Origin: Alopecurus myosuroides
Lineage: Eukaryota; Streptophyta; Magnoliopsida; Poales; Poaceae
Length of the DNA stretch: 64,000 nt
Reading direction: 5' to 3'
NCBI GenBank assembly: GCA_028641055.1
Contig: CM054062.1
Span: 271,455,092 to 271,519,091, forward strand
The notes below the pieces were generated by a model. It saw nothing but the letters and a program-made list of their open reading frames with translations, was not told the DNA's origin and ran no database searches. The position numbers and the translations under genes were made by a program. Below are positions 36,974 through 48,580 of this stretch, piece after piece (positions within the stretch are counted from its first letter, which is position 1; the number at the start of each line of letters is the position of its first letter).

Positions 36974-38367
36974 TGATACGTCCAAAACATATCTACTTTT
37001 CCGAACACTTTTGCTGTTGTTTTCCTCTAAACTTGTGAGTTTTAAATACAACTAACACGGACTAACGATGTTTTCAGCACAATTACCCTGGTGTCCCGTT
37101 TTTGTGCACAAAATCAACTTTAAGGAAAATGCCCGGAAAACATCCCAACGTTCTTATTTTACCCGAAGACCCTCGGAGCCAGAAGACGAGACGGAGAGGG
37201 GCCACGAGGGGCCCACACCACCTGCCGGCGCACCCCCTAGGCTGCGCCACCACATGGTGTGGCCACCTCGGGCACACCCTCGGGTTCCCCTTTCGTCTAC
37301 CTAACCCTACTTACCTAAAAACCGAAGGGGGTTCCTCATATTCCAGAGAGAAACCACCAGAGTGCTGCCGCCATCTCAAAACCCAATTTGGGGACCAGAA
37401 GTTCATGTTCTGGCACCCTGTTGAGACGGGGATTCGGAGAAGATCATCGCCATCGTCATCGCCACCACTTCTCCATCAACCATCCATGATTCCCACATCC
37501 ATATGTGAGTAATCCTCGATGTAGGCTGAGAGGGATGGTAGGGATTGGATGAGATCGTTCACGTAATAATGTTAGATTGTTAGGGCATGGTTCCTAGTAT
37601 CCGTTGTTAGTGCTATCTCTCATTATCCCAACTTGTTATGCTTAATGCTTGTCACTAGGGCACGAGTGCCATGGTATCAGATTTGAACATGTTATTGTTT
37701 CATCAAGATAATTATGTTTTTGATCATACCTGCAAGTTGTTTACACATATTGTTGTCCGGAACCTGAGGCCCCAAAGTGACAGCAATTGGGATAACCCGA
37801 GAGGATGGCTGTTTTGTGAGGATCACATGTGTTCACGTAGTGTTAATGCTTTGCTCTCGTGCTTTATTAAAAGGAGCACCTTAATTACCAGTAGTTTCCC
37901 TTCAGGCCCAGGTGCAACGGGCTGGTAGGACAGAAGATGTTGTGCAAGTTTCTCATTGCGAGCACGTACGACTAAATATGTAACACATGCCTATGGTTAC
38001 CTAGTACTTGGATGCTTTATTATTATTTATCTGCGATTGCCCATGTTTTGATTATTATATGAACTATCTTATCCATGCAACGCTCGTTCATCCGTCCCTA
38101 TGCCTACAGTATTTTAATCATGTTGTTTCCCACAATTGCTACCACTATTTCTATTCTATTCCCCCTGTTATTTTACTACCACTACTGCTATAAAACTGTT
38201 ACTACTGATAAACTGTTGCGAGCAAGTCTACTTCCAGGTGCAGCTGAATTGACAACTCATCTGTTAAGGCTTATAAATATTCTTTGGCTCCCCTTACGTC
38301 GAATAAGTAAATTTGAGTTTTACTTCCCTCGAAGATTGTTGAGGTCCTCTTTACTTGTGGGTCATCA
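36974..38367 (+). repeat. E3 3' LTR (1394 bp)
   Basis: Starts TGATACGTCCAAAACAT after attgggggagt and ends GGGTCATCA. It pairs with 18269-19664. Confidence 0.9.
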
Positions 38368-38457
38368 TTTGTGCAGGAGGGTGTAGCAGACGTTCTCAAC
38401 TTCCTGGAGCGCCCGATGCATCGACGACCCAACATCCAGCAGCATAACCATCCCTTC
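38368..38457 (-). pseudogene. KU80: KU80 first-exon fragment
   Basis: On the minus strand the frame reads GMVMLLDVGSSMHRALQE followed by VENVCYTLLHK. This matches the start of plant Ku80, the DNA-end-binding subunit of the non-homologous end-joining complex, where a von Willebrand-like domain begins with an LLDVGPSMH-type motif. The usual MARNKE-like start is absent and a splice-acceptor-like AG precedes the frame. E3 lies at its 3' side. Beyond E3, at about 18241-18263 on the minus strand, HLFGTK followed by a GTATGT donor may continue the exon (Ku80 has LFGTK there), with an in-frame loss of some codons. Only this piece is present, so it is a captured or decayed fragment. Confidence 0.7.
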
Positions 38458-40314
38458 GTACACATGAATTAGCAAATGTGAAAACCAGTCAAGCAAACAA
38501 ACCATCCAAATTTGATAACTTAACAGAAACAAGAATTCTGAATGCTGAGTTAAATCCCACCCCTCAGAAAAGAATCTAGCTCCAAAGCGTCTTGCTACCA
38601 CCATCAAGAATTCTGAATTGAGGGCAGGATTGAGCAGATAGGTGGAGGAGAGCCATGCTTGACCAATTAGTTTACCTACCACCATCAAAAATTTGATATA
38701 CATGTGACAGACATAGGAATACATCACAACAATATAACAAGTAAACCGATACCACATGGATTTATATAACATCATCAAGTATTCGGCTTATATAACAAGT
38801 TCACAAGCTATTAAACAATATAGAAAAATGAAGAGATCGTTCATGATGATTTTATTTCATGTTTAAATTTCTAGAATTATGAAGGGAAATTACCATGACC
38901 TCACTTAATTGAAGGGGCCTTGTGCAGCCAATCTACTCATCTAATAAGTATACACAACAGCTCTTGAGATCCACACGGCATAGCATATACCGATTGCTAA
39001 CACATAGAAACAAATGGATTTGGGTGGTAGGTACTTCCCTTTCCTGTCCAGCGGTGTCCTAGACCTCGTTGCCAAAGTGGAGGTTGAAGTGGGCAACGGT
39101 GGACTTGGACTTGACGCAAAACTAGTCGCGCGTGAAGCGGATGAGCAGGTTCGACGACCTTGTGCGCCATCCTTAATTGTATCCTCCCTCATCGGACTTG
39201 AACCGTGAACAGCTGCCTGGCTGCCTAGGTGGAGTGAGGAATATTCCCTTCCCCTAGGTCTCGTCTTCTCCTCCCTGAATTAAAACAAAAAACTAACATG
39301 ACGACAATATGCATCAGAAAGATGTTACTACAAGTACCAGAACAATACTATCAAAAAATGTATACAAGCAACATCCAACCAGCAACAAACACTGCTCAGA
39401 TCAAGCATACAAGGCTTCCAACATAACCCCTATGAAACAAATTCTAACAAGAGAGACAATATGTAGGTTTTTTGCAACAAATTTGTTGCCCGATCCACCT
39501 AATCTTGAGGCCATACAAGCATCAAACCAAAAACTAACCCTATAATACCATAGCTACAGAATATGGGAATCCATACTCCACTAGTACCCGACTCAATGTG
39601 AAAAAAGGTGGAAATTATTTACAAGGAATGCATGGAGGAGGATGAGGTGAGGGGGATGGATATCACCGGGCATCTGCAGGTTTGGGAAGGCGTCGACAAC
39701 AGCACTAGGACAGGTTCATGGCCGGTAGCGACCGGTTGGTGACGAGGTCGCGGGCGCCAGCAGCTCGGGGAGGTGGTCTCTAACAGCATCAAGTCCTCCT
39801 TCTCCTTACGTGCATCGGAGGAGATCTTCCATCTCTAGCACTTGTCGCGGCTACATCTCCGTGACTAAAGAAGAGGAACAAAGACGTTTAGTCAATCGTC
39901 CGCCGACGCGGTCCGGATATGGAGGGGGAGCGGTGGAGGTTACCTGGACGTCCAGTGGTGGAAGCGATTGGACGGAGCCCATGCGCTACTTCCTGTCTCG
40001 TGGTGGAGGGTGCGGTGAAGGAGGTCGCTGCATCTCCCGACAATCGGCGTGAGAGATATCTCATCCTACCTGGGTCCCCTCCGTCGTTAGCCTGGTGGTG
40101 ACCGGTGTGCCAGGCCTGGTAGATAAGGGAGGGAGGACGGGTTATAGGTGGATCTGGATCGGGGAGGGAGGCAACGGCGAGAGATGAAATGAGAGATGCG
40201 AGAGATTTGGATCGGGGAGGGGGGTTGGGTGACTGGGTCTGGGGAATGGCATGGCGGCCGAGGAAGTACGGGTTGGGGGCTAGGTTTTGGCCTTTTGGGG
40301 TGGCCGCACGCGCG
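38458..40314. other. Region between KU80 fragment and E6
   Basis: AT-rich to 39000, then increasingly GC-rich (39640-40310). No open frame has convincing family features. It may contain flanking sequence of the gene fragment, since nothing in it resembles the surrounding LTRs. I make no gene call. Confidence 0.4.
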
Positions 40315-41480
40315 TGATACGTCCATTTTGCATCACTATATTATATCATAATTTACTTTTATTCATCAATATATTTCATATTTATAGAAGATATTTATGT
40401 TAATTCATCCATTTTGCATGTTTTACAATTATTGGAGAATAATCCACGTGGACCAGAAATCTGCTGGAAAAAGCACTGTCAAGATACCCTATTTCTGAAG
40501 ACCAGAAGAAGAAGGGGGATATCAGAGAGTTCTTATATTGCCAGATGACGGAGCTAGCCAGGATGGGAGCCATAGGGGGGCCACCAGGGGCCCACACCAC
40601 ATAGTGGCGCCCCTCTTAGCCACGCCACCACGTGGTGTGGCCACCCTGGCCCACCACTGGCATCCCCCTTTCGTATACTTCATCCCCAGGGAACCCTAAG
40701 ACCTAGAGAACCATCGAGAAAATATTCGACCGCCTCCACGGGGCGGAAAAAAATAGAGAGAGAAAAGCTCTCTGGCAGGGAGAAATCTGTCGGGGAAATT
40801 CCTCCCCGGAGAGGGGAAATCATCGCCATCGTCACCGTCATCGCTCCGAGCATCATCAAGATAATCATCTTCATCGTCATCACCACTAGCACCATCATCC
40901 TCACCATCCACCTCTGTCCCGCTGTAACAATTAGGGTTCTATATTGTTGTTCTTCACAAGATCTCTCTCCCGGTGTGGAATATTTGTTTGTAGTTGATGC
41001 TTACAAGATTTATTGGTGTTTGCACTTTATGACGAGATTGTTATTCATCATTATATAACCTCTGATCATGATCCATATGATGTCTTGTGAGTAGTTCGTT
41101 TTGTTCTTGAGGACATTGGATAAGTCAAGATGTTAGTAGTTGAATTATGTTGAACTAATATCTATTTGTTTGATATTAAAGTTGTGGTGCTATTCTTCTA
41201 GTGGTGTCATGTGAATGTCGACTACATGACACTTCACCTTTATGGGCCTAGAGGGATGCATTATGTATTTGGCTACTTATTATGGTTTGCCGGAGTGACA
41301 CAAACCTAAACCCCCGTTAGGAAATCGATGCACGAGGGAGTGTAGGATCCCAGAGTTTAAGGCTATGGTTAGATTTATCTTAATTAATTTCTTTTAGTTG
41401 TGGATGCTTGAAAGGGGTATAACCACAAGTATGTATTATTCCTAGTAGGGAGGTGCATTATCATAGGTTCACCACACAAC
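40315..41480 (+). repeat. E6 5' LTR, incomplete
   Basis: Defined by its TGATACGTCC start and LTR-like content (gtggcgcccctcttag...cacgtggtgtggcc, then tacttcatcccc). The right boundary is uncertain because the join to gag lacks CA and a PBS, which suggests an internal deletion. Confidence 0.6.
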
Positions 41481-41539
41481 ACCTATCAAAACAATAAATA
41501 TTAATCAACCATATGAAGCAAAAACACTTGACGAAATTA

Positions 41540-42280
41540 CCATGTGTCCTCAAGAATGTTTAGTCATCATAAGTAAACCAACCGACTTCTCCTTTGCTCT
41601 AAAATGGATTGGCCCACTTGATGGTGCTATAGAATGGTTTAAAATGATGAAGAATGGCCGATCTATTGGATGAGAGGAAATTGTACCTCTCTTTTATTCT
41701 AAATTCTATCCTCCTAGTGAGATTCGTAAGGACCGGAATCAAAGATATAATTTCTGGCCTCATGATGGAGAGAGTATTTCCCAATCACGGGGGAGACATA
41801 AGTTACTAATGCTCAAATGTCCCATTCATGAGCTCCCCAATAATATTGTTATTAGTAATTTATATGCAAGGTTTTCTCTGTCATAAGGATTTATTGGATG
41901 CTTCTTGTTCCGAATTATTTACATGTATGGAAGGAGAAGCTAAATGGGATCTTCTTGGCCGTAACCAGGAAAATACTGAAGGATGGGAGAATGACAAAAG
42001 AAGAAAGTCAAGTATAAATTATGATTATGAATGCATTAAATCTTTTATGGGAACCGATGATTTTCGTAATGTTTGTGTTGTTTATGGCCTTGACTCTCAA
42101 AACTTTGCAAATAGTTTTAAAGATTTTTCCTCCTATCTTGATATTCCCAAAATGGAGTGGAACAAGTACCATGCAACTTATAAAGATACTTTTAACTGTG
42201 TTCCTGCTAGAAATATAGAAGTGCATATTGTTAATCCTGCTGTGCCTCAACCTTATATTGAGAAAATATTTCCCTGCTAA
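41540..42280 (+). pseudogene. E6 gag relic
   Basis: Includes FYSKFYPPSEIRKDRNQRYN, then FWPHDGESISQS, homologous to E5 gag. 41828-42280 is open for 150 codons. A TGA near 41672 and a frame change near 41880 show it is non-functional. Confidence 0.75.
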
Positions 42281-42479
42281 GGTAAAGGAACATTGTATTA
42301 TAACTAGTGTGGTTAAAAAAAGTACAAATAAATCTACAGAACCCGATGAACAAATAACTGTTGAACCTACATCAGCAATAGTAAAGGACCTTGTCAATGG
42401 AAATGTAGAAGATGGACACATTATCTTCTGTGAAGATGCTTCTAATGTTGTTTCACATCCTGGTAGATCTAGGAAACTA

Positions 42480-45400
42480 GTGTTCCTGTGCTCTTTGTTA
42501 GGATAGGTGATCATTGCTATTATGGTTTATGTGATATTAGTGCAAGTTCAAGTGCTATTCCTTATGAGATTTCTAGAGAAATCATGCATGAAATTGGTTC
42601 TTGTGAACTTGAAGAAATTGATGTGGTTATTTAGCTTGCTAATAGAGAAACTATGTATTCAATTGGTATTGTTAGAGATGTAAAAGTTTTATGTGGTAAA
42701 ACTAAATATCCTGCTGATTTTCTAGTACTTTGTGCAGCTACTAGTAAAATGTGTCCTATCATTTTTGGTACACCTTTCTTGAACACTTGTGGTGCTGATA
42801 TAGATTGTAAGAAGGAGCAAATAATAAACTAAATTTGATGGAAAATCTTATGAGTTTAATTTTTCTAAATTTGCTAGACCTCCTTATGAAACTTAATTGC
42901 CTAATGAAGATTTTAGAGCTGAACAAATTGCCACTATTGCTCGTGCTCCTAATAATGCTTTGTAACAATACACCGAGGACCATGAAAGGTCTTTAGGGAG
43001 AAAAAATGAGATTTACGATATTCTTCTTTGTCAACCAGCGATGTTGAAACACAATTTACATGTGGAAGACTTGGGTACCACACTACCACCCAAGGAGGAT
43101 CCTGTTTTTTATTAAAAACCTTTACCTAATGATCTTAAATATGCTTAAATTGATGATAAGAAAACATATCCTGTTATTATTAGTTTTAAACTTTCAGGTA
43201 AACAAGAGGAAAGATTATTGGAACTATAGAAGAAACACCGCGGATCTATTGGATATACTCTTGATGATTTGAAAGGGATTTCCCCTGCTATATGTCAGCA
43301 TGCTATTAATATATAACCTGATGCAAAACTAGTTGTTGAAAATCAACGCCGTTTAATTCCTAAGATGAAGGAAGTGGTAAGAATTGAGGTATTAAAACTC
43401 CTTGATGCTGGTATTATTTATCCTATTGCTGATAGTAGATGGGTGAGTCATGTGCATTGTGTCCCTAAGAAAAGAGGAATTACTGTTGTGCCAAATAAAA
43501 ATGATGAGCTTATTCATCAAAGAGTAGTAGTTGTTTATAGAATGTGCATTGATTTTAGAAAGTTAACAAACTTAATAAGAAAGATCATTATCCTTTACAT
43601 TTTATTGATCAGATGTTAGAAAGGTTGTCTAAAAAAACTCACTTTTCTTTCTTGATGGTTATTCTGGGTTTTCTAAAATTGCCGTTAGGAAACAAGACCA
43701 AGAGAAAACAACTTTTACTTGTCCTTACAGAACATATGCTTATAGACGTATGCCTTTTGGTTTGTGTAATGCTCTTGCTACATTTCAAACATGCATGTTT
43801 GCTATTTTTAATGGTTTTTGTGAAGAAATTGTGGAAGTATTCATGGAATATTTCTCCGTCTATGGAACTTCTTTTGCTAACTATTTGTACAATCTTGATA
43901 AAGTTTTGCAGAAATGTGAGGAAACTAATCTTGTTCTTAATTGAGAGAAATGCCACTTTATTGTAAATGAAGGAATTGTTCTTGGACATAAAATATCTGA
44001 AAGAGGTATTGAAGTTGACAGAACTAAAGTTGAAGCAATTGAGAAAATGCCTTGTCCTCGGGATGCGAAACTTATTCATAGTGTTCTTGGTCATGCTGGT
44101 TTCTATACGAGGTTTATTACATATTTCTTTAAAATATCAAAGCCTCTTACTAATCTTCTCCAAAAAGATGTACCTTTTGTTTTTTATGATGCTTGAAAAG
44201 AATCTTTCGAAACTCTAAAGAAGCCTTTAATTTCTTCTCCTATTGTTCAACCACCTAATTGGAATTTTCCCTTTGAAATAATGTGAGATGCTAGTGATTT
44301 TTCTATAGGTGATGTTCTTGGACAACGAATAGATAAGAAATTGAATGTTATTCATTATGCTAGTAAGACTCTTGATTCTGCTCAAAAGAATTATGCTACC
44401 ACTGAAAAAGAGTTCCTAGCTGTAGTTTTTTCTTGTGATAAGTTTAGACCTTATATTGTTTATTCAAAAGTTAGTATTCGTACTAATCATGCTGATATTA
44501 GATACCTCACGGATAAATTATGCTAAAAACCTAGGCTTATTAGATGGGTGCTACTTTTACAAGAGTTTGATTTGCATATTGTAGATAGGAAGGGTGCTGA
44601 AAATCCTGTTGCTGATAATTTGTCTAGATTGGAAAACATTGTTTATGACCATATTCCTGTTAATGATAGTTTTCCAAATGAACAACTGGCTGCAATAAAA
44701 GTAAGCTCGCGAGATAGTCCTTGGTATGCAGATTATGCTAAATTTATTGTTTCCAAGTACTTTCCTCCAACCTTTACAGCTCAGCATAGAAGGAAATTCT
44801 TTTATGACTTGAGGCATTATTTTTGGGATGACCCACACTTATATAAAGAAGGAGTAGATGGTATTATGCGAAGATGTGTTGCAGAACATGAACAACGAGA
44901 GATATTGAGAAAATGTAATGGTAGTGCTTATGGAGGACATTACGTTGGAGAAAGAACTGCAAAGAAGGTTCTACAATCAGGTTTCTATTGGCCTACTCTC
45001 TTTAAAGATGCACGAAAGTTTATTTTAGCTTGTGATGAATGTCAAAGAGTTGGTAATATTTCTAGACGAAGTGAAATGCATATGAATTGTTCTCTTGTTA
45101 TTGAACCATTTGATGGGTCTGTTTTCTTCTAATGGTTATACTCATATACTTGTTGTTGTTGATTATGTTACTAAATGGGTACAGGCTATACCTACAAAGA
45201 GTGCTGATGGTGAAACCTCATTAAAAATGTTTAAATATGTTATTTTTCCTAAGTTTGGTGTGCCTAGATATCTTATGACTGATGGAGGTTCTCACTTTAT
45301 TCATGGTAGTTTTAGAAAAACCCTTGCTAAATATGATGTTAATCATAGAATTGCCTGATCTTATCATCCCCAAATCAGTGGGCAAGTAGAATTATCAAAG

Positions 45401-45490
45401 AAAGAAATTGAGTCTATCTTGCAAAAGACTGTTAATAAATTTGGAAAAATTGGGCTAGTAAGTTGAATGATGCTTTATGGGCTTATAGAG
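42480..45490 (+). pseudogene. E6 pol relic (protease, RT, RNase H, integrase)
   Basis: Domains appear in order. Protease: DISASSSAIPYE at about 42535, with Gly to Ser beside the catalytic Asp. RT: GIIYPIADSRWVSHVHCVPK (43410-43470), RMPFGLCNALATFQ (43750-43790), then VFMEYFS where the family has the MDD catalytic motif (about 43838-43858). RNase H: DASDFSIGDVLGQR preceded by an in-frame TGA (44286). Integrase: zinc-binding CDECQRVG (45035-45058), then a core with DYVTKWVQAIPTKSADGE. More than a dozen stops and frame breaks occur. It cannot supply enzyme to the pol-less elements here. Confidence 0.9.
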
Positions 45491-45510
45491 CTTCTTATAA
45501 AAATCCATAA

Positions 45511-47028
45511 TGATATTATGCCAATTGCTACATGTTTTCTCCTTCTTTATGTAATTTTTATCGATTTTCCGAACTAACCTATTGACAAGATGCCACAGAG
45601 CCAGTTCTTTCTGCTGTTTTTAGTTTCAGAAAAGTTGTTCTGGAAATATTCTCGGAATTGGAAAGTTCAAAGCCCAGAAGTCCTAATTTCCTCGGAAGCA
45701 TCCAGAAGACCGAAGAGGGGCATCAGGGGGCCCACACCATGGGGTGGCGCAACCCCCCTTGGCCACGCCAGGGGGTGGTGTAGGGCCCCTAGACCTCCAC
45801 CGCCTCTGCCCTTTCGCCTATTTAATCCCCCGGATGGAAAACCCTAAGCACCTGATCAAAATCCCCGAAAAAGTTCTGCAGTCGCCGTCACCGTCAACCC
45901 TAGATCAGGAGGGTTCTAGAGTTGCTTTGTGCACCCTGTCGGAGAGGAAATCATCACCGGAGGCTTCTACATCACCATGCCTGCCTCCGGAGTGATGCGT
46001 GTGTAGTTCATCCTTGGACTACGGGTTCATAGCTGTAGCTAGATGGTTGTGTTCTCCTCATATGCCTCCATGTTTAGATCTCGTGAGCTGCCTATCATGA
46101 TCAAGACTGATCTTATGTAATTCTATATGCTGTGTTTGCTTGGATCCGATGAATGTTGACCTTATGCCAAGTTGATTATATTATTTATTTGCATATGTTA
46201 TTTGTGATCTTGCATGCTTTCCATTTCTAGTGGTTGCTCTGGCCAAGTAGTTGCTAGTGACTCCAAGAGGGAGTATTTATGCTGTATAGTGGGTTCATGC
46301 CTCCTCGTTTCCTTGCTCGAGTGACAAAAACGTGAAGGGGGAGGATGTGTTGTTTCCATTAGGGAGAAAACTGCGGTGAGAGTGCACGCGTGCATAATCA
46401 TTGCTTGCATTGCACACTTTGTTTAATGCAATTATCTGTTGCTTGCAACTTAATACCTAAGGGGGTTCGGATGATAACCTGAGGGTGGATTATTAGTAAT
46501 AGATGCAGATGGATGTCGTCTATGTATCTTATTGTAATGCCCGCACTAAATATCATAGTAATCTTCATGTCATATTGTGCACTACGATGAACCTCTATTT
46601 GTCAATCGCCCAGTTGTAATTTGTTCACCCAGCATGCTATCTTTTATGGACAGACACCACTAGTGAAACTATGAACCCCGGTCCATTTTCCACACTGTTA
46701 AAAAAAACCACAACAATTTCCTGCTTTCTTTACTTACTGCAAGCATACATTGTTTTCCACACTATACGTCTAATCTTTGTTTTCAACAAGACCAGTGAGA
46801 TTGACAACCTCACTATACCGTTGGGGCAAAGTATTTTGGTTGTGTTGTGTGCAGGTTCCACGTTGCTGTTGACACCGGTGAAGTGACAGCACCACCGTCA
46901 GTGGCATCAACCTTCCGAAGATTCTCTTTCTCCTACTGGATTGATAACCCTGGTTCTTAACTAAGGGGAAAACTCCTACCGCTGTGCTCATAACACCCTC
47001 CTCTTGGGGTATCCCAACGCAAGCATCA
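45511..47028 (+). repeat. E7 5' LTR (about 1518 bp)
   Basis: Starts TGATATTATGCC and ends CAAGCATCA, 10 bp before the PBS. The block 45570-45690 (aagatgccacagagccag...ttctcggaattgg) matches E5 LTR 26365-26450, but the downstream half differs from E5. Confidence 0.75.
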
Positions 47029-47208
47029 AGGATTAATCTGGCGCTGTTGCCGGGGAGAAGGAAGTCTTCTGGCAAGGGGAGTCTCTCACTCTCAACCTCT
47101 TTATTTTGTTTATTGTCTTGTTTTTATTTTTTTGTCTTGTTTGCTTCTCTTTATCAAAAACACAAAAAAATTATTTCTTATTCTTGTTGTTTTGTCATGC
47201 TTGCTATC

Positions 47209-47780
47209 AATGTTTGATGTCTTTGAAACTATATCTTCTAGTCAAGGTTGGTTCACGGATGAACAACAAAAACATTATAAGGAACATCGCTTGTCAGAAA
47301 AAGGGATACACTTATGGGAGCAAATTAATAAATTGCATGACTATGCTTAAAACTTGTGCTCTACTTATAAAGTTACTTATTGCTTTGATAAATCTTGCTG
47401 CTGTAGAAGGTATAAACACCTCCCTTTTCAATGTGAGTGTAATGATGATGTTACCATATCTTCTTATGTTAAGGGAAATTATGAATTATATGATGTGGAA
47501 CAAATTGAAGAATTTATTGCTTGGAAGGGTGCATTCGAAATTGCCTATTTTCTTGAAAGTATTGATGATGCACCTTATAAATATGAGATTTATGCTATAC
47601 TTGAATATTGCTTTGATACTTACAAGGATTGTAATTACTACATAATGGGTTATCTTAATAGATTCTCCCCCCAAAGGGAGAGACTAATGCCTTGCAGGAA
47701 ACTATGGAAGAAGAAATTGCTGAATGTGGAAGTTCTTTGGATGAAAAAGAGGAGGAGAGTGATGATCAAGAGGAGGAATA
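47209..47780 (+). pseudogene. E7 ORF of unknown function, broken
   Basis: Starts MFDVFETISSSQGWFTDEQQ, shifts frame at about 47350, then continues as NLCSTYKVTYCFDKSCCC and on through an acidic region (YDVEQIEEFIAWKGAFEIAY). It ends with an EEE-rich tail disrupted by stops. The Cys-rich stretch CDKSCCCRRYKHLPFQC-like could bind metal, but no family is recognised. It sits where gag is expected. Confidence 0.45.
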
Positions 47781-47849
47781 ATGTAACCCATGTCTACCTC
47801 CCAATGATAGTAACTCTTTAACTCATAATTGTAATGATCCTACTGATTA

Positions 47850-48580
47850 TTTTGAAATATCTCTTTTTGATGAGCTTGATACATGCTATACTTGTGACCT
47901 TGATACTACAATGAATGAAACTTGTGAGAATCATATTGCTACTGTTATTTATGATAATCCATGCTACTTTTATAAATCCTATGAGAATCCTCTATTTTTT
48001 CCAACTATTGATATGCATGATAACGAGGAAGTTTGTTTAGAAAAATTATATGATAATGCTCTTGATGATGGTCCTATGTTACTTGATGTTATAAATCATA
48101 ATGCTACTAAAAATAGGATTGGTATAATGTGTCCTATAACTTTTATGAGTGATCAATCGTCTTTTTTTCTATTGCTAAAAGTGGGGAAAAGATGAGCTGA
48201 TTTTAAATTTTGATCCCACTAGTTTTGAGATTGATATGAATTGTGTGCTTTCATACCACGACAAACATGCTTTATGTGATTATTATGTTGTTGATTTTGA
48301 TCATGATGCTACTGGAAATTATTATGAGAGAGGAAAATATGGTTGTAAGAATTTTCATGTTACTAAAACACCTCTCTTTTTGTTGAAAGTTTTGAATTTG
48401 CTCTTGTTCTACCTTCCCATGATTTCTATTTTGAGCTTCTTTAATTTATTTCTTTACAAGATTCCAACGCATAGGAAGTGGGTTAGACCTAAATTTGTTT
48501 TATACTTTATTCTTTATGCTCTCTTTTTCTTAACTCATATTTCTTACGTGAGCATTTTCTTGCTTTCTATGCCTAGATGA
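47850..48580 (+). pseudogene. E7 membrane-anchored ORF relic
   Basis: Broken frames: acidic Asp/Tyr-rich pieces (47911-48195), then 48236-48580 with ATGNYYERGKYGCKNF and two hydrophobic runs flanking HRKWVRPK. It is homologous to the E5 C-terminal ORF. Possible envelope-like remnant; function unproven. Confidence 0.5.

Larger units (their letters stand above)
18269..38367 (+). mobile_element. E3: Athila-like gypsy element with two nested insertions
   Basis: LTRs of about 1.39 kb at 18269-19664 and 36974-38367, both starting TGATACGTCCAAAAC and ending in ATCA. The flanks TATGT (18264-18268) and TTTGT (38368-38372) form an imperfect TSD. It has a PBS, a gag relic and a protease relic on the left, an ATHILA ORF1-like relic on the right and a polypurine tract attgggggagt before the 3' LTR. 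No reverse transcriptase or integrase is visible. With E4 and E5 removed, E3 is about 9.6 kb. Confidence 0.88.
40315..45510 (+). mobile_element. E6: degenerate Athila-like gypsy element, truncated
   Basis: Starts with an LTR (TGATACGTCCATTTTGCATC at 40315) that runs to about 41480 and stops without a recognisable end or PBS. A gag relic and a full set of pol domains then follow in order. It is cut at 45510, inside the integrase C-terminal region, where E7 begins. No second LTR is present and no E6 sequence resumes after E7. Confidence 0.82.
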
